Shown here in pieces: positions 1 through 8,678 of a stretch of 64,000 bases of DNA. A model generated the notes under the pieces. The model saw only the letters and a program-made list of their open reading frames with translations, did not search any database and was not told the DNA's origin. This DNA is from Pseudomonas sp. ANT_H12B (GTDB taxonomy: Bacteria; Pseudomonadota; Gammaproteobacteria; Pseudomonadales; Pseudomonadaceae), in assembly GCF_008369325.1 (NCBI RefSeq), contig NZ_VOBI01000010.1:124001-188000 (forward strand), read 5' to 3'. Every line of letters begins with the position of its first letter. The first letter of the stretch is position 1. Both the position numbers and the translations under genes were made by a program.

Positions 1-560
1 CCTATCCGACCCGCTATCGACTCGACACACCTGCAATCGAACTGCTCAACCACGCCAATGTGTTCTGCCGCGAAGGCTTGGATATCGGCACGCGAGCGTT
101 CCTGCCGCATTTACCGAAAAACCTCGGCACAGCGCGGGTTGCTGATCTCGGTTGCGGTAACGGGGTTTTGGCCATCGCCAGCGCTCTGCAAAACCCTGAG
201 GCGCATTACACGCTGGTGGACGAGTCGTTCATGGCCGTGCAATCGGCGGCCGAAAACTGGCGCGCGGCGCTGGGTGACCGGGACGTCATCGTGCGTGCCG
301 ACGATGGCCTGGCCGGCCAGGAACCACTGTCTCTGGACGTGGTGCTGTGCAATCCACCGTTTCACCAGCAACAGGTCGTCGGTGACTTTCTGGCCTGGCG
401 CATGTTCCAGCAAGCCCGGGAAGCTTTAGTAGTGGGCGGCGCGTTGTACATCGTCGGCAACCGTCACCTGGGTTATCACAGCAAGCTCGCGCGACTGTTC
501 CGTGGCGTCGAACAAGTGGCCGCCACACCCAAGTTCGTGATTCTCAAGGCGCGCAAATAA
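1..560 (+). CDS. rlmG: 23S rRNA guanine-N2 methyltransferase RlmG, 3' part
   Basis: The reading frame is already open at base 3, so the gene enters from the left and only about the last 185 residues are present. They form the catalytic Rossmann half: a SAM-binding DLGCGNG motif and the NPPF tetrad of N-methyltransferases (VVLCNPPF). The family (RlmG, acting on G1835 of 23S rRNA) is about 375 residues long with an N-terminal pseudo-methyltransferase domain, which would lie outside the window. RsmC is the close alternative (16S rRNA G1207); the C-terminal GNRHLGYHSKLARLF stretch fits RlmG better. A hairpin terminator follows 11 nt after the stop codon. Confidence 0.85.
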   Translation, partial: YPTRYRLDTPAIELLNHANVFCREGLDIGTRAFLPHLPKNLGTARVADLGCGNGVLAIASALQNPEAHYTLVDESFMAVQSAAENWRAALGDRDVIVRADDGLAGQEPLSLDVVLCNPPFHQQQVVGDFLAWRMFQQAREALVVGGALYIVGNRHLGYHSKLARLFRGVEQVAATPKFVILKARK

Positions 561-571
561 CCGGCAAAAAA

Positions 572-595
572 AACCCTCCATCAGGAGGGTTGTAA
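572..595 (+). terminator. Hairpin terminator after rlmG
   Basis: An 8-bp perfect stem (AACCCTCC / GGAGGGTT, loop ATCA) begins 12 nt after the rlmG stop. It is preceded by an A-run that gives a U-run on the other strand, so it could also end transcripts from the convergent cio operon. Confidence 0.75.
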
Positions 596-634
596 ATCCG
601 TGCCGCGAGGCAACGGGATGGGATCAGGTGCACA

Positions 635-802
635 TCAGTGGGTCGTCAGGCCCGCAGCATTCATGAACATACGCATCAGGCTGGCGACGATAAACAGTGC
701 CACGACGCTGCCGGTCCAGATCATCGCCAGCCAGCCGAGTCGCTGCCAAAGCGGTTTTTTTTCGGCTTCTTCAATGTCGTGCAAGGAATGTTTGTTGGTC
801 AT
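635..802 (-). CDS. DUF2474-type small membrane subunit next to cioAB
   Basis: A 55-residue frame beginning MTNKHSLHDIEEAEKK, with a charged N-terminus followed by one hydrophobic helix (about residues 22-44) and ending GLTTH. This layout, directly downstream of cydB/cioB-type genes, is that of the DUF2474 small proteins, the presumed counterpart of CydX in cyanide-insensitive oxidases. The ATG has a purine-rich AAAGGAGG-like site just upstream (806-815 region). It is the third gene of the operon but is separated from cioB by a single REP element, so its expression may be partly uncoupled. Function in CIO assembly or stability is inferred from the family. Confidence 0.75.
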   Translation of the reverse strand: MTNKHSLHDIEEAEKKPLWQRLGWLAMIWTGSVVALFIVASLMRMFMNAAGLTTH

Positions 803-834
803 TGTTTCGATCCTCCTTTAGATCGACGGCGCCA

Positions 835-859
835 TCGCGGGCAAGCCCGCTCCCACAGG
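835..859. repeat. Single REP element
   Basis: One GCGGGCAAGCCCGCTCCCAC palindrome lies between cioB and the DUF2474 gene. It is unpaired, unlike most REPs in the window. Confidence 0.8.
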
Positions 860-870
860 TTTACTGGGGG

Positions 871-1878
871 CTAGTGGTAACCGTCTTCGTGAGTCACCTT
901 GCCGCGGAACACGTAGTAGCTCCAGAAGGTGTAGCCAAGAATGAACGGGATGATGAACAGCGTGCCCACCAGCATGAAGCCCTGGCTTTGCGGTGGCGCA
1001 GCGGCGTCCCAGATCGAGATCGACGGCGGCACGATGTTCGGCCACAGACTGATGCCCAGACCGCTGTAACCCAGGAAGATCAGCACCAGCGTCAGCAGGA
1101 ACGGCGTGTAGTGAGCATTGCGAGCCACCGCGCGGATCAGACCGTACAGGGTCACCAACACCAGAATCGGCACCGGCAGGAACCAGAACAGGTTCGGCAA
1201 GGTAAACCAGCGAGCCGCGATCTCGGCGTGAGCCAGCGGCGTCCAGATGCTGACGACGCCGATCACCGCCAACAACACGAATGCCAATGGCCGTGCCAGA
1301 TCATGCATCTGTTCCTGCAACTTGCCTTCGGTCTTCATGATCAACCAGGTACAGCCGAGCAACGCATAAGCCACCACCAACGCCGCGCCGCAGAACATCG
1401 TGAACGGTGTCAGCCAGTCCAGTGAGCCACCGGCAAACTGGCGGTTGACCACCGGCAGCCCATCGATGAATGCACCCAATGCCACCCCCTGGAAAAAAGT
1501 CGCGGCGATAGAGCCCCCGATAAATGCCTTGTCCCAGAGGTGGCGCTTGTCGTCCCTGGCCTTGAAACGGAACTCGAATGCCACACCGCGAAAAATCAAC
1601 CCGATCAGCATAAAGATCAGTGGCAGGTACAACGCGGAGAGCACCACCGAATAGGCCAGTGGGAAGGCGCCGAACAATGCCGCGCCGCCCAGTACCAGCC
1701 AGGTTTCATTGCCATCCCAGACTGGCGCGACAGTGTTCATCATCACATCGCGGTCGGTCTTGCCCGGGATGAACGGGAAGAGAATCCCGATCCCCAGATC
1801 AAAGCCATCCATGACCACGTACATCATGATGCCGAAGATGATGATCACGGCCCAGATCAGCGGAAGATCAATACCCAT
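871..1878 (-). CDS. cioB: Cyanide-insensitive terminal oxidase subunit II
   Basis: A 335-residue polytopic membrane protein of the cytochrome bd ubiquinol oxidase subunit II family. The N-terminal VVMDGFDLGIGILFPF and the VWDGNETWLVLGGAALF stretches are the family signatures. It pairs with CioA to oxidise ubiquinol and reduce O2 to water in the inner membrane. The start is 3 nt downstream of the cioA stop, so the two are translated from one message. The stop is followed by a REP and a DUF2474 gene. The symbol cioB rather than cydB rests on the short-loop type of the partner subunit. Confidence 0.93.
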   Translation of the reverse strand: MGIDLPLIWAVIIIFGIMMYVVMDGFDLGIGILFPFIPGKTDRDVMMNTVAPVWDGNETWLVLGGAALFGAFPLAYSVVLSALYLPLIFMLIGLIFRGVAFEFRFKARDDKRHLWDKAFIGGSIAATFFQGVALGAFIDGLPVVNRQFAGGSLDWLTPFTMFCGAALVVAYALLGCTWLIMKTEGKLQEQMHDLARPLAFVLLAVIGVVSIWTPLAHAEIAARWFTLPNLFWFLPVPILVLVTLYGLIRAVARNAHYTPFLLTLVLIFLGYSGLGISLWPNIVPPSISIWDAAAPPQSQGFMLVGTLFIIPFILGYTFWSYYVFRGKVTHEDGYH

Positions 1879-1881
1879 GAT

Positions 1882-3318
1882 TCAAATCTCCTTGGTCACG
1901 GTGTGGTCGGTATCGGCGTGATCGTCGTCGGCTGCGGACAGCGGACGCGCCGGTGTACGTTTCTTGCCGGGACCACCGTCGTTGGTTTCCTTGCCTTCGT
2001 CGATCTTCGGCCCTTTGCGCACAAGGCGCATCATGTAGCCCAGACCGGCACCAAACAGCGCGAAATACACCACCACGAACAGGATCAACGTGATGCTCAT
2101 CTGCATGAAACTGTGGTTGGAGGACGCGTCCGCCGTGCGCATCAGTCCGTAGACCACCCACGGCTGACGACCGATTTCAGTGGTGAACCAACCGGCGAGG
2201 ATCGCGATCAGGCCGGACGGCCCCATCCACAACGCCAGGTACAGGAACGGCCGCGAGGTATACAGCTTGTCGCGTTTGCGCAGCCACAGGCTCCACAGAC
2301 CGGTGAATATCATCAGCATGCCCAGACCCACCATGATCCGGAACGACCAGAACACGATGGTCGAATTCGGCCGGTCTTCAGGCGGGAATTCCTTGAGCGC
2401 CGGGACCTGTTTGTCCAGCGAGTGCGTGAGGATCAGGCTGCCCAGATACGGGATCTCTACCGCGAATTTGGTCCGCTCTTCTTTCATGTCCGGCCAGCCG
2501 AACAGGATCAGCGGGGTCGGCTCATCGCCATGGTTTTCCCAGTGGCCTTCGATCGCGGCAATTTTTGCCGGTTGATGCTTGAGCGTATTGAGGCCGTGGA
2601 AGTCACCGATGACGGCTTGAATCGGCGCCACGATCAAGGCCATCCACATCGCCATCGAGAGCATGGTACGGATCGCCGGGTTGTCCTTGCCGCGCAGCAA
2701 ATGCCAGGCCGCCGAGGAGCCGACGAAGAAAGCGGTCGCGACGAACGCCGCCGTCGACATGTGCAACAGGCGGTACGGGAACGATGGGTTGAAGATGACA
2801 GCCACCCAGTCCACCGGAATGACCTGGCCATTAACGATTTCGTAACCCTGCGGGGTTTGCATCCAGCTGTTGGAGGCAAGAATCCAGAAGGTCGAGATCA
2901 AGGTGCCGATGGCAACCATGACCGTGGCAAAGAAGTGCAGCTTGCGCCCGACCTTGTTCCAGCCGAACAGCATCACGCCGAGGAAACCGGCTTCGAGGAA
3001 GAATGCCGTGAGCACTTCGTACGTCAGCAACGGCCCGGTCACGGAACCGGCGAAGTCGGAGAAGCGGCTCCAGTTGGTGCCGAACTGATAGGCCATGACG
3101 AGTCCGGAGACCACACCCATGCCGAAGTTGACCGCAAAGATCTTGGACCAGAAATGGTACAGATCGCGGTAGGTGTCGTTGTGCGTCTTCAGCCACAGGC
3201 CTTCGAGCACCGCAAGATAACTCGCCAGGCCAATGGTGATGGCAGGAAACAGGATGTGGAACGAAATGGTGAACGCGAACTGAATCCGGGCGAGATCAAG
3301 TGCCTCCAAACCGAACAT
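1882..3318 (-). CDS. cioA: Cyanide-insensitive terminal oxidase subunit I
   Basis: A 478-residue cytochrome bd subunit I. Visible family marks are the N-terminal ARIQFAFTISFHILFPAITIG with the haem-ligand histidine (His21), a second ligand histidine in RLLHMSTAAF, and the GRQPWVVYGLMRTADA quinol-side motif. The quinol-binding Q loop is short, as in the Pseudomonas CIO group and unlike E. coli CydA (about 520 residues). CIO gives low-affinity, cyanide-resistant respiration without a proton pump. The ATG opens a cioA-cioB-DUF2474 operon. A perfect ANR/FNR box 163 nt upstream suggests control by oxygen. Confidence 0.93.
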   Translation of the reverse strand: MFGLEALDLARIQFAFTISFHILFPAITIGLASYLAVLEGLWLKTHNDTYRDLYHFWSKIFAVNFGMGVVSGLVMAYQFGTNWSRFSDFAGSVTGPLLTYEVLTAFFLEAGFLGVMLFGWNKVGRKLHFFATVMVAIGTLISTFWILASNSWMQTPQGYEIVNGQVIPVDWVAVIFNPSFPYRLLHMSTAAFVATAFFVGSSAAWHLLRGKDNPAIRTMLSMAMWMALIVAPIQAVIGDFHGLNTLKHQPAKIAAIEGHWENHGDEPTPLILFGWPDMKEERTKFAVEIPYLGSLILTHSLDKQVPALKEFPPEDRPNSTIVFWSFRIMVGLGMLMIFTGLWSLWLRKRDKLYTSRPFLYLALWMGPSGLIAILAGWFTTEIGRQPWVVYGLMRTADASSNHSFMQMSITLILFVVVYFALFGAGLGYMMRLVRKGPKIDEGKETNDGGPGKKRTPARPLSAADDDHADTDHTVTKEI

Positions 3319-3697
3319 AAGTCTTCCTCTGTCAGGTAATACCGGCTGAAGGCTTGCGGCCTACATCCACTGCCCCCACGGATATGGAGTGTGGCGAATT
3401 TGAATTCGTTCTTTTTTTACAAACATCACAACGTAGGGAGTCTGGCCATCTGGGCCGCCGGATCAATTCCATGAACGGTCTTGATCTGGATCAAGCAACG
3501 TTAAAAGAGTAGTCCCATTTTTGACGATCGACGGTGTGGTCTTTTGACGCGTGACAGGTTGCCTCACGGGTATGGTCATGAGCTGAAACAAATACCTGAA
3601 TTTCCGTGCTGTCGAGATCGATGTCTAGCTAACTGAATTTTCCTCACCGTAACTTCTAGTTACAGCTTGATGATAATCTCGCCCTTCCCTTGCCCAG
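3319..3697. promoter_or_regulatory. Divergent control region between cioA and the MFS gene
   Basis: This 379-nt gap holds no convincing gene. It contains a perfect ANR/FNR box (3481-3494) and a second small palindrome, CGAATT-TG-AATTCG, at 3395-3408, followed by a T-run. Both the cio operon (left) and the exporter gene (right) must start from here. Confidence 0.6.
3481..3494. promoter_or_regulatory. ANR/FNR box
   Basis: TTGATCTGGATCAA is an exact match to the ANR/FNR consensus TTGAT-N4-ATCAA and is fully symmetric in its arms. In P. aeruginosa ANR represses the cio genes at low oxygen. Whether it acts here as repressor of cioA, or also as activator of the MFS gene 204 nt downstream, cannot be told from sequence alone. 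Confidence 0.85.
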
Positions 3698-4951
3698 ATG
3701 TGCCTCCCGATGCCCAGCCAAGCGCCCCTGCTGTTACGTCATCACCGCCCTTTCATCGCGTTCTGGCTGGCTCGGGTGTTTACCGCCAGCGGTTTTCAGA
3801 TGCTTACCGTGGCCATCGGCTGGAACCTCTATCAACTGACCGGCAACGTGCTGGACCTGGGTTTGGTCGGTCTGGTCGAGTTCGCCCCGCGGGTGCTGTT
3901 CATGCTGCACACCGGGCATGTCGCGGACCGCTACGACCGGCGTAAAGTCGCAGCGATCTGTCAGACCCTGCAAGCGCTGATCGCCCTGGCGCTGGCCATC
4001 GGCAGCGCGACCGACCATGTCACCCGGGAAATGATCTTCATCCTCGCGTTTCTGCTCGGTGCCGCCCGCTCCTTCGAGATGCCCACCACTCAGGCCCTGC
4101 TGCCGAGCATCGTGCCCAGTGCATTGTTTCCCCGCGCCGTCGCCGCCGCACAGTCGGCCCAACAATCAGCCACCATCGTCGCCCCGGCTCTCGGCGGTTT
4201 GCTCTATGCGTTCGGCAGTGTCTGGGTCTATGGCCCGACGGTGATTCTCTACATCATCGCTTGCGCGCTGATGCTCAACCTGCCCGCCCGGCAAACACCG
4301 TTGAACAAAGGCAAGGCGACTCTGGACTCGTTGTTCGCGGGCATCCGTTTCATTCGCAGTCGCCCGGACATCCTCGGGGCGATTTCGCTGGATCTGTTTG
4401 CCGTATTGCTGGGTGGCGCGACGGCGTTGCTGCCGGTGTTCGCCAAGGACATTCTGCTGACCGGCCCCTGGGGGCTGGGCCTGTTGCGTTCGGCGCCAGC
4501 AGTCGGCGCACTGCTGATGTCGCTATACCTCGCACGGTTTGCCGTGGAACGCAAAGTGGGACGGGTGATGTTCACCGCGGTGGGCATCTTCGGCGTCGCG
4601 ACCATCGCCTTTGGCTTGTCGACATCGTTCTGGTTTTCCCTGGCCGTACTGGTGGTATTGGGTGCGGCGGACATGATCAGCATGGTGATCCGCGCCTCTT
4701 TCGTGCAACTGGAAACCCCGGACGAAATGCGCGGTCGGGTCAGCGCCGTAAACGGTCTGTTCATCGGCGCATCGAACCAGTTGGGCGAATTCGAATCCGG
4801 CCTCACCGCCCACTGGTTCGGCACCGTGCCGGCGGTGGTCATGGGCGGCATCGGCACGTTGGTGGTCACCGGAGCCTGGATCAAACTGTTCCCGACCCTG
4901 GCCAACCGCGACCGCATGCATGTACCGGTGGAGGAAGGAGTGAAGGCCTGA
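3698..4951 (+). CDS. MFS exporter, EntS-like (MFS_3 type)
   Basis: A 417-residue protein with about 12 hydrophobic segments. The loop after helix 2 carries the MFS signature GHVADRYDRRKV, and the overall pattern (LGLVGLVEFAPRVLFMLHTGHVADR, then RSFEMPTTQALLPSIVP) is that of the DHA3/EntS-like exporters, which export siderophores or drugs. The substrate cannot be read from sequence. The first ATG (3698) is used; another ATG at 3710 (MPSQAP) is equally possible. It is divergent from the cio operon across a 379-nt region with an ANR box. Confidence 0.85.
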   Translation: MCLPMPSQAPLLLRHHRPFIAFWLARVFTASGFQMLTVAIGWNLYQLTGNVLDLGLVGLVEFAPRVLFMLHTGHVADRYDRRKVAAICQTLQALIALALAIGSATDHVTREMIFILAFLLGAARSFEMPTTQALLPSIVPSALFPRAVAAAQSAQQSATIVAPALGGLLYAFGSVWVYGPTVILYIIACALMLNLPARQTPLNKGKATLDSLFAGIRFIRSRPDILGAISLDLFAVLLGGATALLPVFAKDILLTGPWGLGLLRSAPAVGALLMSLYLARFAVERKVGRVMFTAVGIFGVATIAFGLSTSFWFSLAVLVVLGAADMISMVIRASFVQLETPDEMRGRVSAVNGLFIGASNQLGEFESGLTAHWFGTVPAVVMGGIGTLVVTGAWIKLFPTLANRDRMHVPVEEGVKA

Positions 4952-4964
4952 AGCCGGGCACTCT

Positions 4965-5522
4965 CTAAACCACCAACTCCCCCGCTACCGCCGTGCGCGC
5001 GGCTTTACCGCAAAGTTGCTCCACCAGCGCCAGGGCGAATTCCAACGCGGCCCCCGACCCCTGAGCGGTGACGCAGTTGCCGTCGACCACCACCGGTTGG
5101 TCGACGAAGTTGCAACCCGACAGTTGATGGCTGGCCGATGGCAGGCAGGTCATGCGTCGCTGACGCAATACGCCAAAAGTTTGCAGCGCCAGCGCCGGGG
5201 CCTCGGCGATGCCGGCGAACAGGCGGCCGGCCGCTGCCTGGTCCTTGATCAATTGTTGCAAAGGTTGATGGGTCGCCAGCTGTTGCGCCCCGACCGCACC
5301 GCCAGGCAGAACGATCAAATCAAAGGGCTGCGCCAGCATGTCCACCAGCATCGCATCGGCTGTCAGTCGGGTGCCGCGGGCACACGTGATCATGCGCCGC
5401 GCTTCGATGCTGGCCACCACCACTTCAACTTTGGCGCGGCGCAACACATCGATCAGGGTCGCTGTTTGCAGGTCATCGATGCCCTCGGCAAGGGTAATCA
5501 GGGCTCTAAAAGTCATGGGCAC
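4965..5522 (-). CDS. DJ-1/PfpI-family protein lacking the nucleophilic cysteine
   Basis: A 185-residue protein with the flavodoxin-like DJ-1/YajL fold signature: a conserved glutamate near the start (LAEGIDD, Glu13), FDLIVLPGG at about residues 67-75, and the elbow region GRLFAGIAEAPALAL. In YajL/DJ-1 the elbow reads AAICAAPA with the reactive cysteine at position 106. Here that position is alanine (Ala106), followed by Glu107. The usual glyoxalase/deglycase chemistry would therefore not be expected. An internal ATG (5516) is an alternative start. It is convergent with the MFS gene, stops 14 nt apart. Confidence 0.8.
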   Translation of the reverse strand: MPMTFRALITLAEGIDDLQTATLIDVLRRAKVEVVVASIEARRMITCARGTRLTADAMLVDMLAQPFDLIVLPGGAVGAQQLATHQPLQQLIKDQAAAGRLFAGIAEAPALALQTFGVLRQRRMTCLPSASHQLSGCNFVDQPVVVDGNCVTAQGSGAALEFALALVEQLCGKAARTAVAGELVV

Positions 5523-5582
5523 AGTCCACAGGATGATCTTTAAAGCGTAGTCAGCTTTCCTGCCCCCGGTTCGAGTCTGCCG

Positions 5583-6038
5583 TTACTTGATGTAAAGCTG
5601 CGTCGACAGCGTATTGCCGGGCGCGTTGATGGAGGTGTTGCTGAAGGTGAACGTGCCTTCCTGCTTACCCGCCAGATCGAAGACGTACAGATAGCCGACG
5701 GTTTTTTTCCCGACGGTGCATTCGGTCAGGTTGCCGTTATCAAACGCACAGACCGGGGTCCGGGTGCCGTTCACCTCAAAACCGTCCAGCCCGACATGCG
5801 CACTACGACCGTAACCGACTTCCAGCACGTAGACCTTGATGTTCGGTCCGCTGTGATTGCAGCGGGTTTGCTCTTGCCCCTGCGCAATGTCTTCAAAGCC
5901 GCAGCCCGGCGACTCGACCTTGAGTACCTTCACCTGACTCAACGGCGCCGCCGATGCAGCCGAGGCGGTGTGTGCCCCCAGGAGCAAGGCGATCGACACT
6001 CCGAGTACGGTAATCAGACGTTTATTCATGCAATACAT
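5583..6038 (-). CDS. Secreted DUF4879-type protein
   Basis: A 151-residue protein. It begins with a clear signal peptide (MNKRLITVLGVSIALLLGA, cleavage after HTASA), and the mature part has four cysteines (SPGCGF, TRCNHS, VCAFD, LTECTV) that could form disulfides. It resembles DUF4879 (YolA-like) secreted proteins, whose role is unknown. I chose the ATG at 6038 because a GGGGG ribosome-binding site lies 5 nt upstream; the ATG at 6029 (MNKRL) is the alternative. The frame stays open further upstream to 6254, but that stretch lacks a signal-peptide-first layout and is probably untranslated. Confidence 0.7.
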   Translation of the reverse strand: MYCMNKRLITVLGVSIALLLGAHTASAASAAPLSQVKVLKVESPGCGFEDIAQGQEQTRCNHSGPNIKVYVLEVGYGRSAHVGLDGFEVNGTRTPVCAFDNGNLTECTVGKKTVGYLYVFDLAGKQEGTFTFSNTSINAPGNTLSTQLYIK

Positions 6039-6252
6039 AACTACCCCCAAAACCAGCGCGCAGTATGGCGCACTTGGCTTTTGCGCAAAACATCGACGAC
6101 GATCGCAGCCATAAGCAGCCATAGCCCCACGCTGCTGGTATGATGCGCGGCTTTTTCCGACCCACAGAAAATTACCAGGCGCCAGCAGCGGTCTGTGCTT
6201 TGCTGTTGAGGTCGATACATTCACGGCGCCGGGCGCGCCACGGGGAGCAGAC

Positions 6253-7548
6253 ATGCTGGAAAGGCTGTTTCAACTCAAGGCACACAACACCAACGTGCGG
6301 ACCGAGATTCTTGCGGGCGTCACGACCTTTTTGGCCATGGCCTACATTCTGTTCGTCAACCCGAGCATCCTCGGCGAGACCGGCATGGATAAAGGCGCGG
6401 TGTTTGTCGCCACCTGTCTGGCTGCGGCCATCGGCTCGGCAACCATGGGCCTGATCGCCAACTACCCGATCGCCCTCGCGCCGGGCATGGGCCTGAATGC
6501 CTTCTTCACCTACACCGTGGTCCTGCACATGGGCCACACCTGGCAAGTGGCGTTGGGCGCGGTGTTCATCTCGGCGGTGATGTTTTTCCTGCTGTCGATC
6601 TTCCGCATTCGGGAATGGATCATCAACAGCATCCCGCTGCCGCTGCGCTCGGCGATTGCCGCCGGTATCGGCCTGTTCCTGGCCCTGATCGCCCTGCATA
6701 ACGCGGGCATCGTGGTGAGCAATCCGGCAACCATGGTCGGCCTCGGTGACTTGAAACAACCGGCACCGATCCTCGCGACCCTGGGCTTTGCTCTGATCGT
6801 GGCTCTCGAAGCGCTGAAAGTGCGCGGCGCGGTGCTGATCGGCATTCTGGCAGTGACCATTGTCTCGATCGCTATGGGCTTCACCCCGTTCGGCGGCGTG
6901 ATGTCGATGCCACCGTCGCTGGCACCGACCTTCCTGCAACTGGACATCAAGGGCGCGCTGGACATCGGCCTGGTCAGCGTGATCTTCGCCTTCCTGTTCG
7001 TCGACCTGTTCGACAACTCCGGCACCCTGATCGGCGTCGCCAAACGCGCCGGCCTGATGGGCAAGGACGGCCACATGCCGAAAATGGGTCGCGCCCTGAT
7101 CGCCGACAGCACCGCGGCCATGGCCGGTTCGCTGCTGGGCACTTCGACCACCACCAGCTACATCGAATCCGCAGCTGGCGTGAGTGCCGGTGGCCGCACC
7201 GGCCTGACCGCCGTTGTCGTGGCGATTCTGTTCCTGTTGGCGCTGTTCTTCTCGCCATTGGCGGCCAGCGTTCCAGTCTTTGCTACCGCACCTGCACTGC
7301 TGTTCGTCGCGGTATTGATGACATCCGGCCTGGCCGAAATAGACTGGGACGACATCACCGTTGCGGCACCGGTCGTGGTCACTGCCCTGGCCATGCCGTT
7401 CACTTATTCCATCGCCAACGGCATCGCCTTCGGTTTCATCTCCTGGACCGCGATCAAGTTGCTGTCCGGCCGCGGCCGTGAGCTGAACTCGGCACTGGTG
7501 ATTCTGTCGATTCTGTTCGTGATCAAGTTGGGTTGGTTCAACGCATGA
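6253..7548 (+). CDS. Adenine/guanine/hypoxanthine permease (NCS2, AzgA type)
   Basis: A 431-residue membrane protein starting MLERLFQLKAHNTNVRTEILAGVTTFLAMAY, the AzgA-like NCS2 signature. It also has ALAPGMGLNAFFTYTVV (helix 3) and FLFVDLFDNSGTLIGVAKRAG, which carry the conserved substrate-site acidic residues. It imports purine bases with protons across the inner membrane. Adenine, guanine and hypoxanthine specificities are hard to separate by eye. The GGGGAG ribosome-binding site is 7 nt before the ATG. Its TGA overlaps the ATG of trmA (ATGA), so the two are translationally coupled. Confidence 0.88.
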   Translation: MLERLFQLKAHNTNVRTEILAGVTTFLAMAYILFVNPSILGETGMDKGAVFVATCLAAAIGSATMGLIANYPIALAPGMGLNAFFTYTVVLHMGHTWQVALGAVFISAVMFFLLSIFRIREWIINSIPLPLRSAIAAGIGLFLALIALHNAGIVVSNPATMVGLGDLKQPAPILATLGFALIVALEALKVRGAVLIGILAVTIVSIAMGFTPFGGVMSMPPSLAPTFLQLDIKGALDIGLVSVIFAFLFVDLFDNSGTLIGVAKRAGLMGKDGHMPKMGRALIADSTAAMAGSLLGTSTTTSYIESAAGVSAGGRTGLTAVVVAILFLLALFFSPLAASVPVFATAPALLFVAVLMTSGLAEIDWDDITVAAPVVVTALAMPFTYSIANGIAFGFISWTAIKLLSGRGRELNSALVILSILFVIKLGWFNA

Positions 7549-8624
7549 CTTTTGATTCCAAGGCTTACGCCGTTCAGCTCGAAGAAAAGGTCTCGCGCCT
7601 GCGTGATCTGTTGGCCCCGTTCGATGCGCCAGAACCTGCAGTGTTCGACTCACCGCTGAAAAACTTCCGCCTGCGCGCAGAATTTCGCCTGTGGCGCGAA
7701 GCCGGCGAGCGTCACTACGCGATGTTTTCCCAGGAAGACAAGCGCACGCCGATCCTGATCGAAGAATTCCCGATCGCCAGCCTGCGCATCAACGAGTTGA
7801 TGCCGCAGCTGAAGGCAGCATGGCAAGCCAGTGCGGCCCTGAGCCACAAGCTGTTTCAGGTGGAGTTCCTGACCACGCTGGCCGGCGGTGCGATGATCAC
7901 GCTGTGCTATCACCGCCCGCTGGACGAGCACTGGCACGCAGCAGCGTCGAAACTGGCAGCGGAGCTGAACGTCAGCATCATCGGCCGCTCCAAGGGCAAA
8001 CGCGAAGTCATCGGTCACGATTACGTGGTCGAGAAGCTGGACGTTGGCGGTCGCACCTTCAGCTATCGCCAGCCGGAAGGCGCGTTCACCCAGCCCAACG
8101 GCACCGTGAACCAGAAGATGCTCAACTGGGCTTACGACTCACTCGGTGATCGCTGCGACGATTTGCTGGAGCTGTATTGCGGCAACGGCAACTTCACCTT
8201 GCCGCTCGCGACACGCGTGCGCAAAGTGCTGGCCACCGAAATCAGCAAGGCGTCGGTCAACGCCGCGTTGAGCAATCTCAGCGAAAACGCTGTGGATAAC
8301 GTCACCCTGGTGCGCTTGTCCGCCGAGGAGCTGACCGAAGCCCTGAACGAAGTTCGTCCTTTCCGTCGCCTGCACGGTATCGATCTGAAGAGCTACGAGT
8401 TCGGTAGCGTCTTCGTCGATCCGCCTCGCGCCGGCATGGATCCGGACACCTGCGAGCTGACCCGTCGCTTCGACAACATCCTCTACATCTCCTGCAACCC
8501 GCAAACCCTGGCGGCCAACATCGCCCAGTTGCACGACACCCATCGCATCACCCGATGCGCGATGTTCGACCAGTTCCCGTGGACCCACCACATGGAATCC
8601 GGGGTGATGTTGACGCGTCGTTGA
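7545..8624 (+). CDS. trmA: tRNA (uracil-5-)-methyltransferase TrmA
   Basis: A 359-residue enzyme, close to E. coli TrmA (366). It makes m5U54 in the T-loop of tRNAs using SAM. Motifs in order are NFRLRAEFRLW (RNA-binding region), LLELYCGNGNFTLPLA (SAM-binding), VFVDPPRAGMD and ILYISCNPQTL with the catalytic cysteine. The C-terminal QFPWTHHMESGVMLTRR is the family end. The ATG overlaps the upstream permease stop. A strong terminator follows. Confidence 0.96.
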   Translation: MTFDSKAYAVQLEEKVSRLRDLLAPFDAPEPAVFDSPLKNFRLRAEFRLWREAGERHYAMFSQEDKRTPILIEEFPIASLRINELMPQLKAAWQASAALSHKLFQVEFLTTLAGGAMITLCYHRPLDEHWHAAASKLAAELNVSIIGRSKGKREVIGHDYVVEKLDVGGRTFSYRQPEGAFTQPNGTVNQKMLNWAYDSLGDRCDDLLELYCGNGNFTLPLATRVRKVLATEISKASVNAALSNLSENAVDNVTLVRLSAEELTEALNEVRPFRRLHGIDLKSYEFGSVFVDPPRAGMDPDTCELTRRFDNILYISCNPQTLAANIAQLHDTHRITRCAMFDQFPWTHHMESGVMLTRR

Positions 8625-8646
8625 TTGCCGTTGGCAGAAACAAATC

Positions 8647-8670
8647 AGCCGTCATCACGACGGCTTTTTT
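8647..8670 (+). terminator. Rho-independent terminator of trmA
   Basis: The stem AGCCGTC / GACGGCT with loop ATCAC is followed by TTTTTT, 23 nt after the trmA stop. Confidence 0.9.
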
Positions 8671-8678
8671 GTGCGTGC

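Noticed and set aside
1540..3339. A long open frame (about 600 codons) on the plus strand across cioB and cioA
   Set aside because: It is antisense to two clear oxidase genes, has no signature, and is very rich in His, Gln and Arg, as expected for shadow frames in GC-rich DNA.
6039..6252. Possible purine riboswitch before the purine permease
   Set aside because: No purine-riboswitch three-way-junction pattern could be recognised; the stretch may just be the divergent leader.
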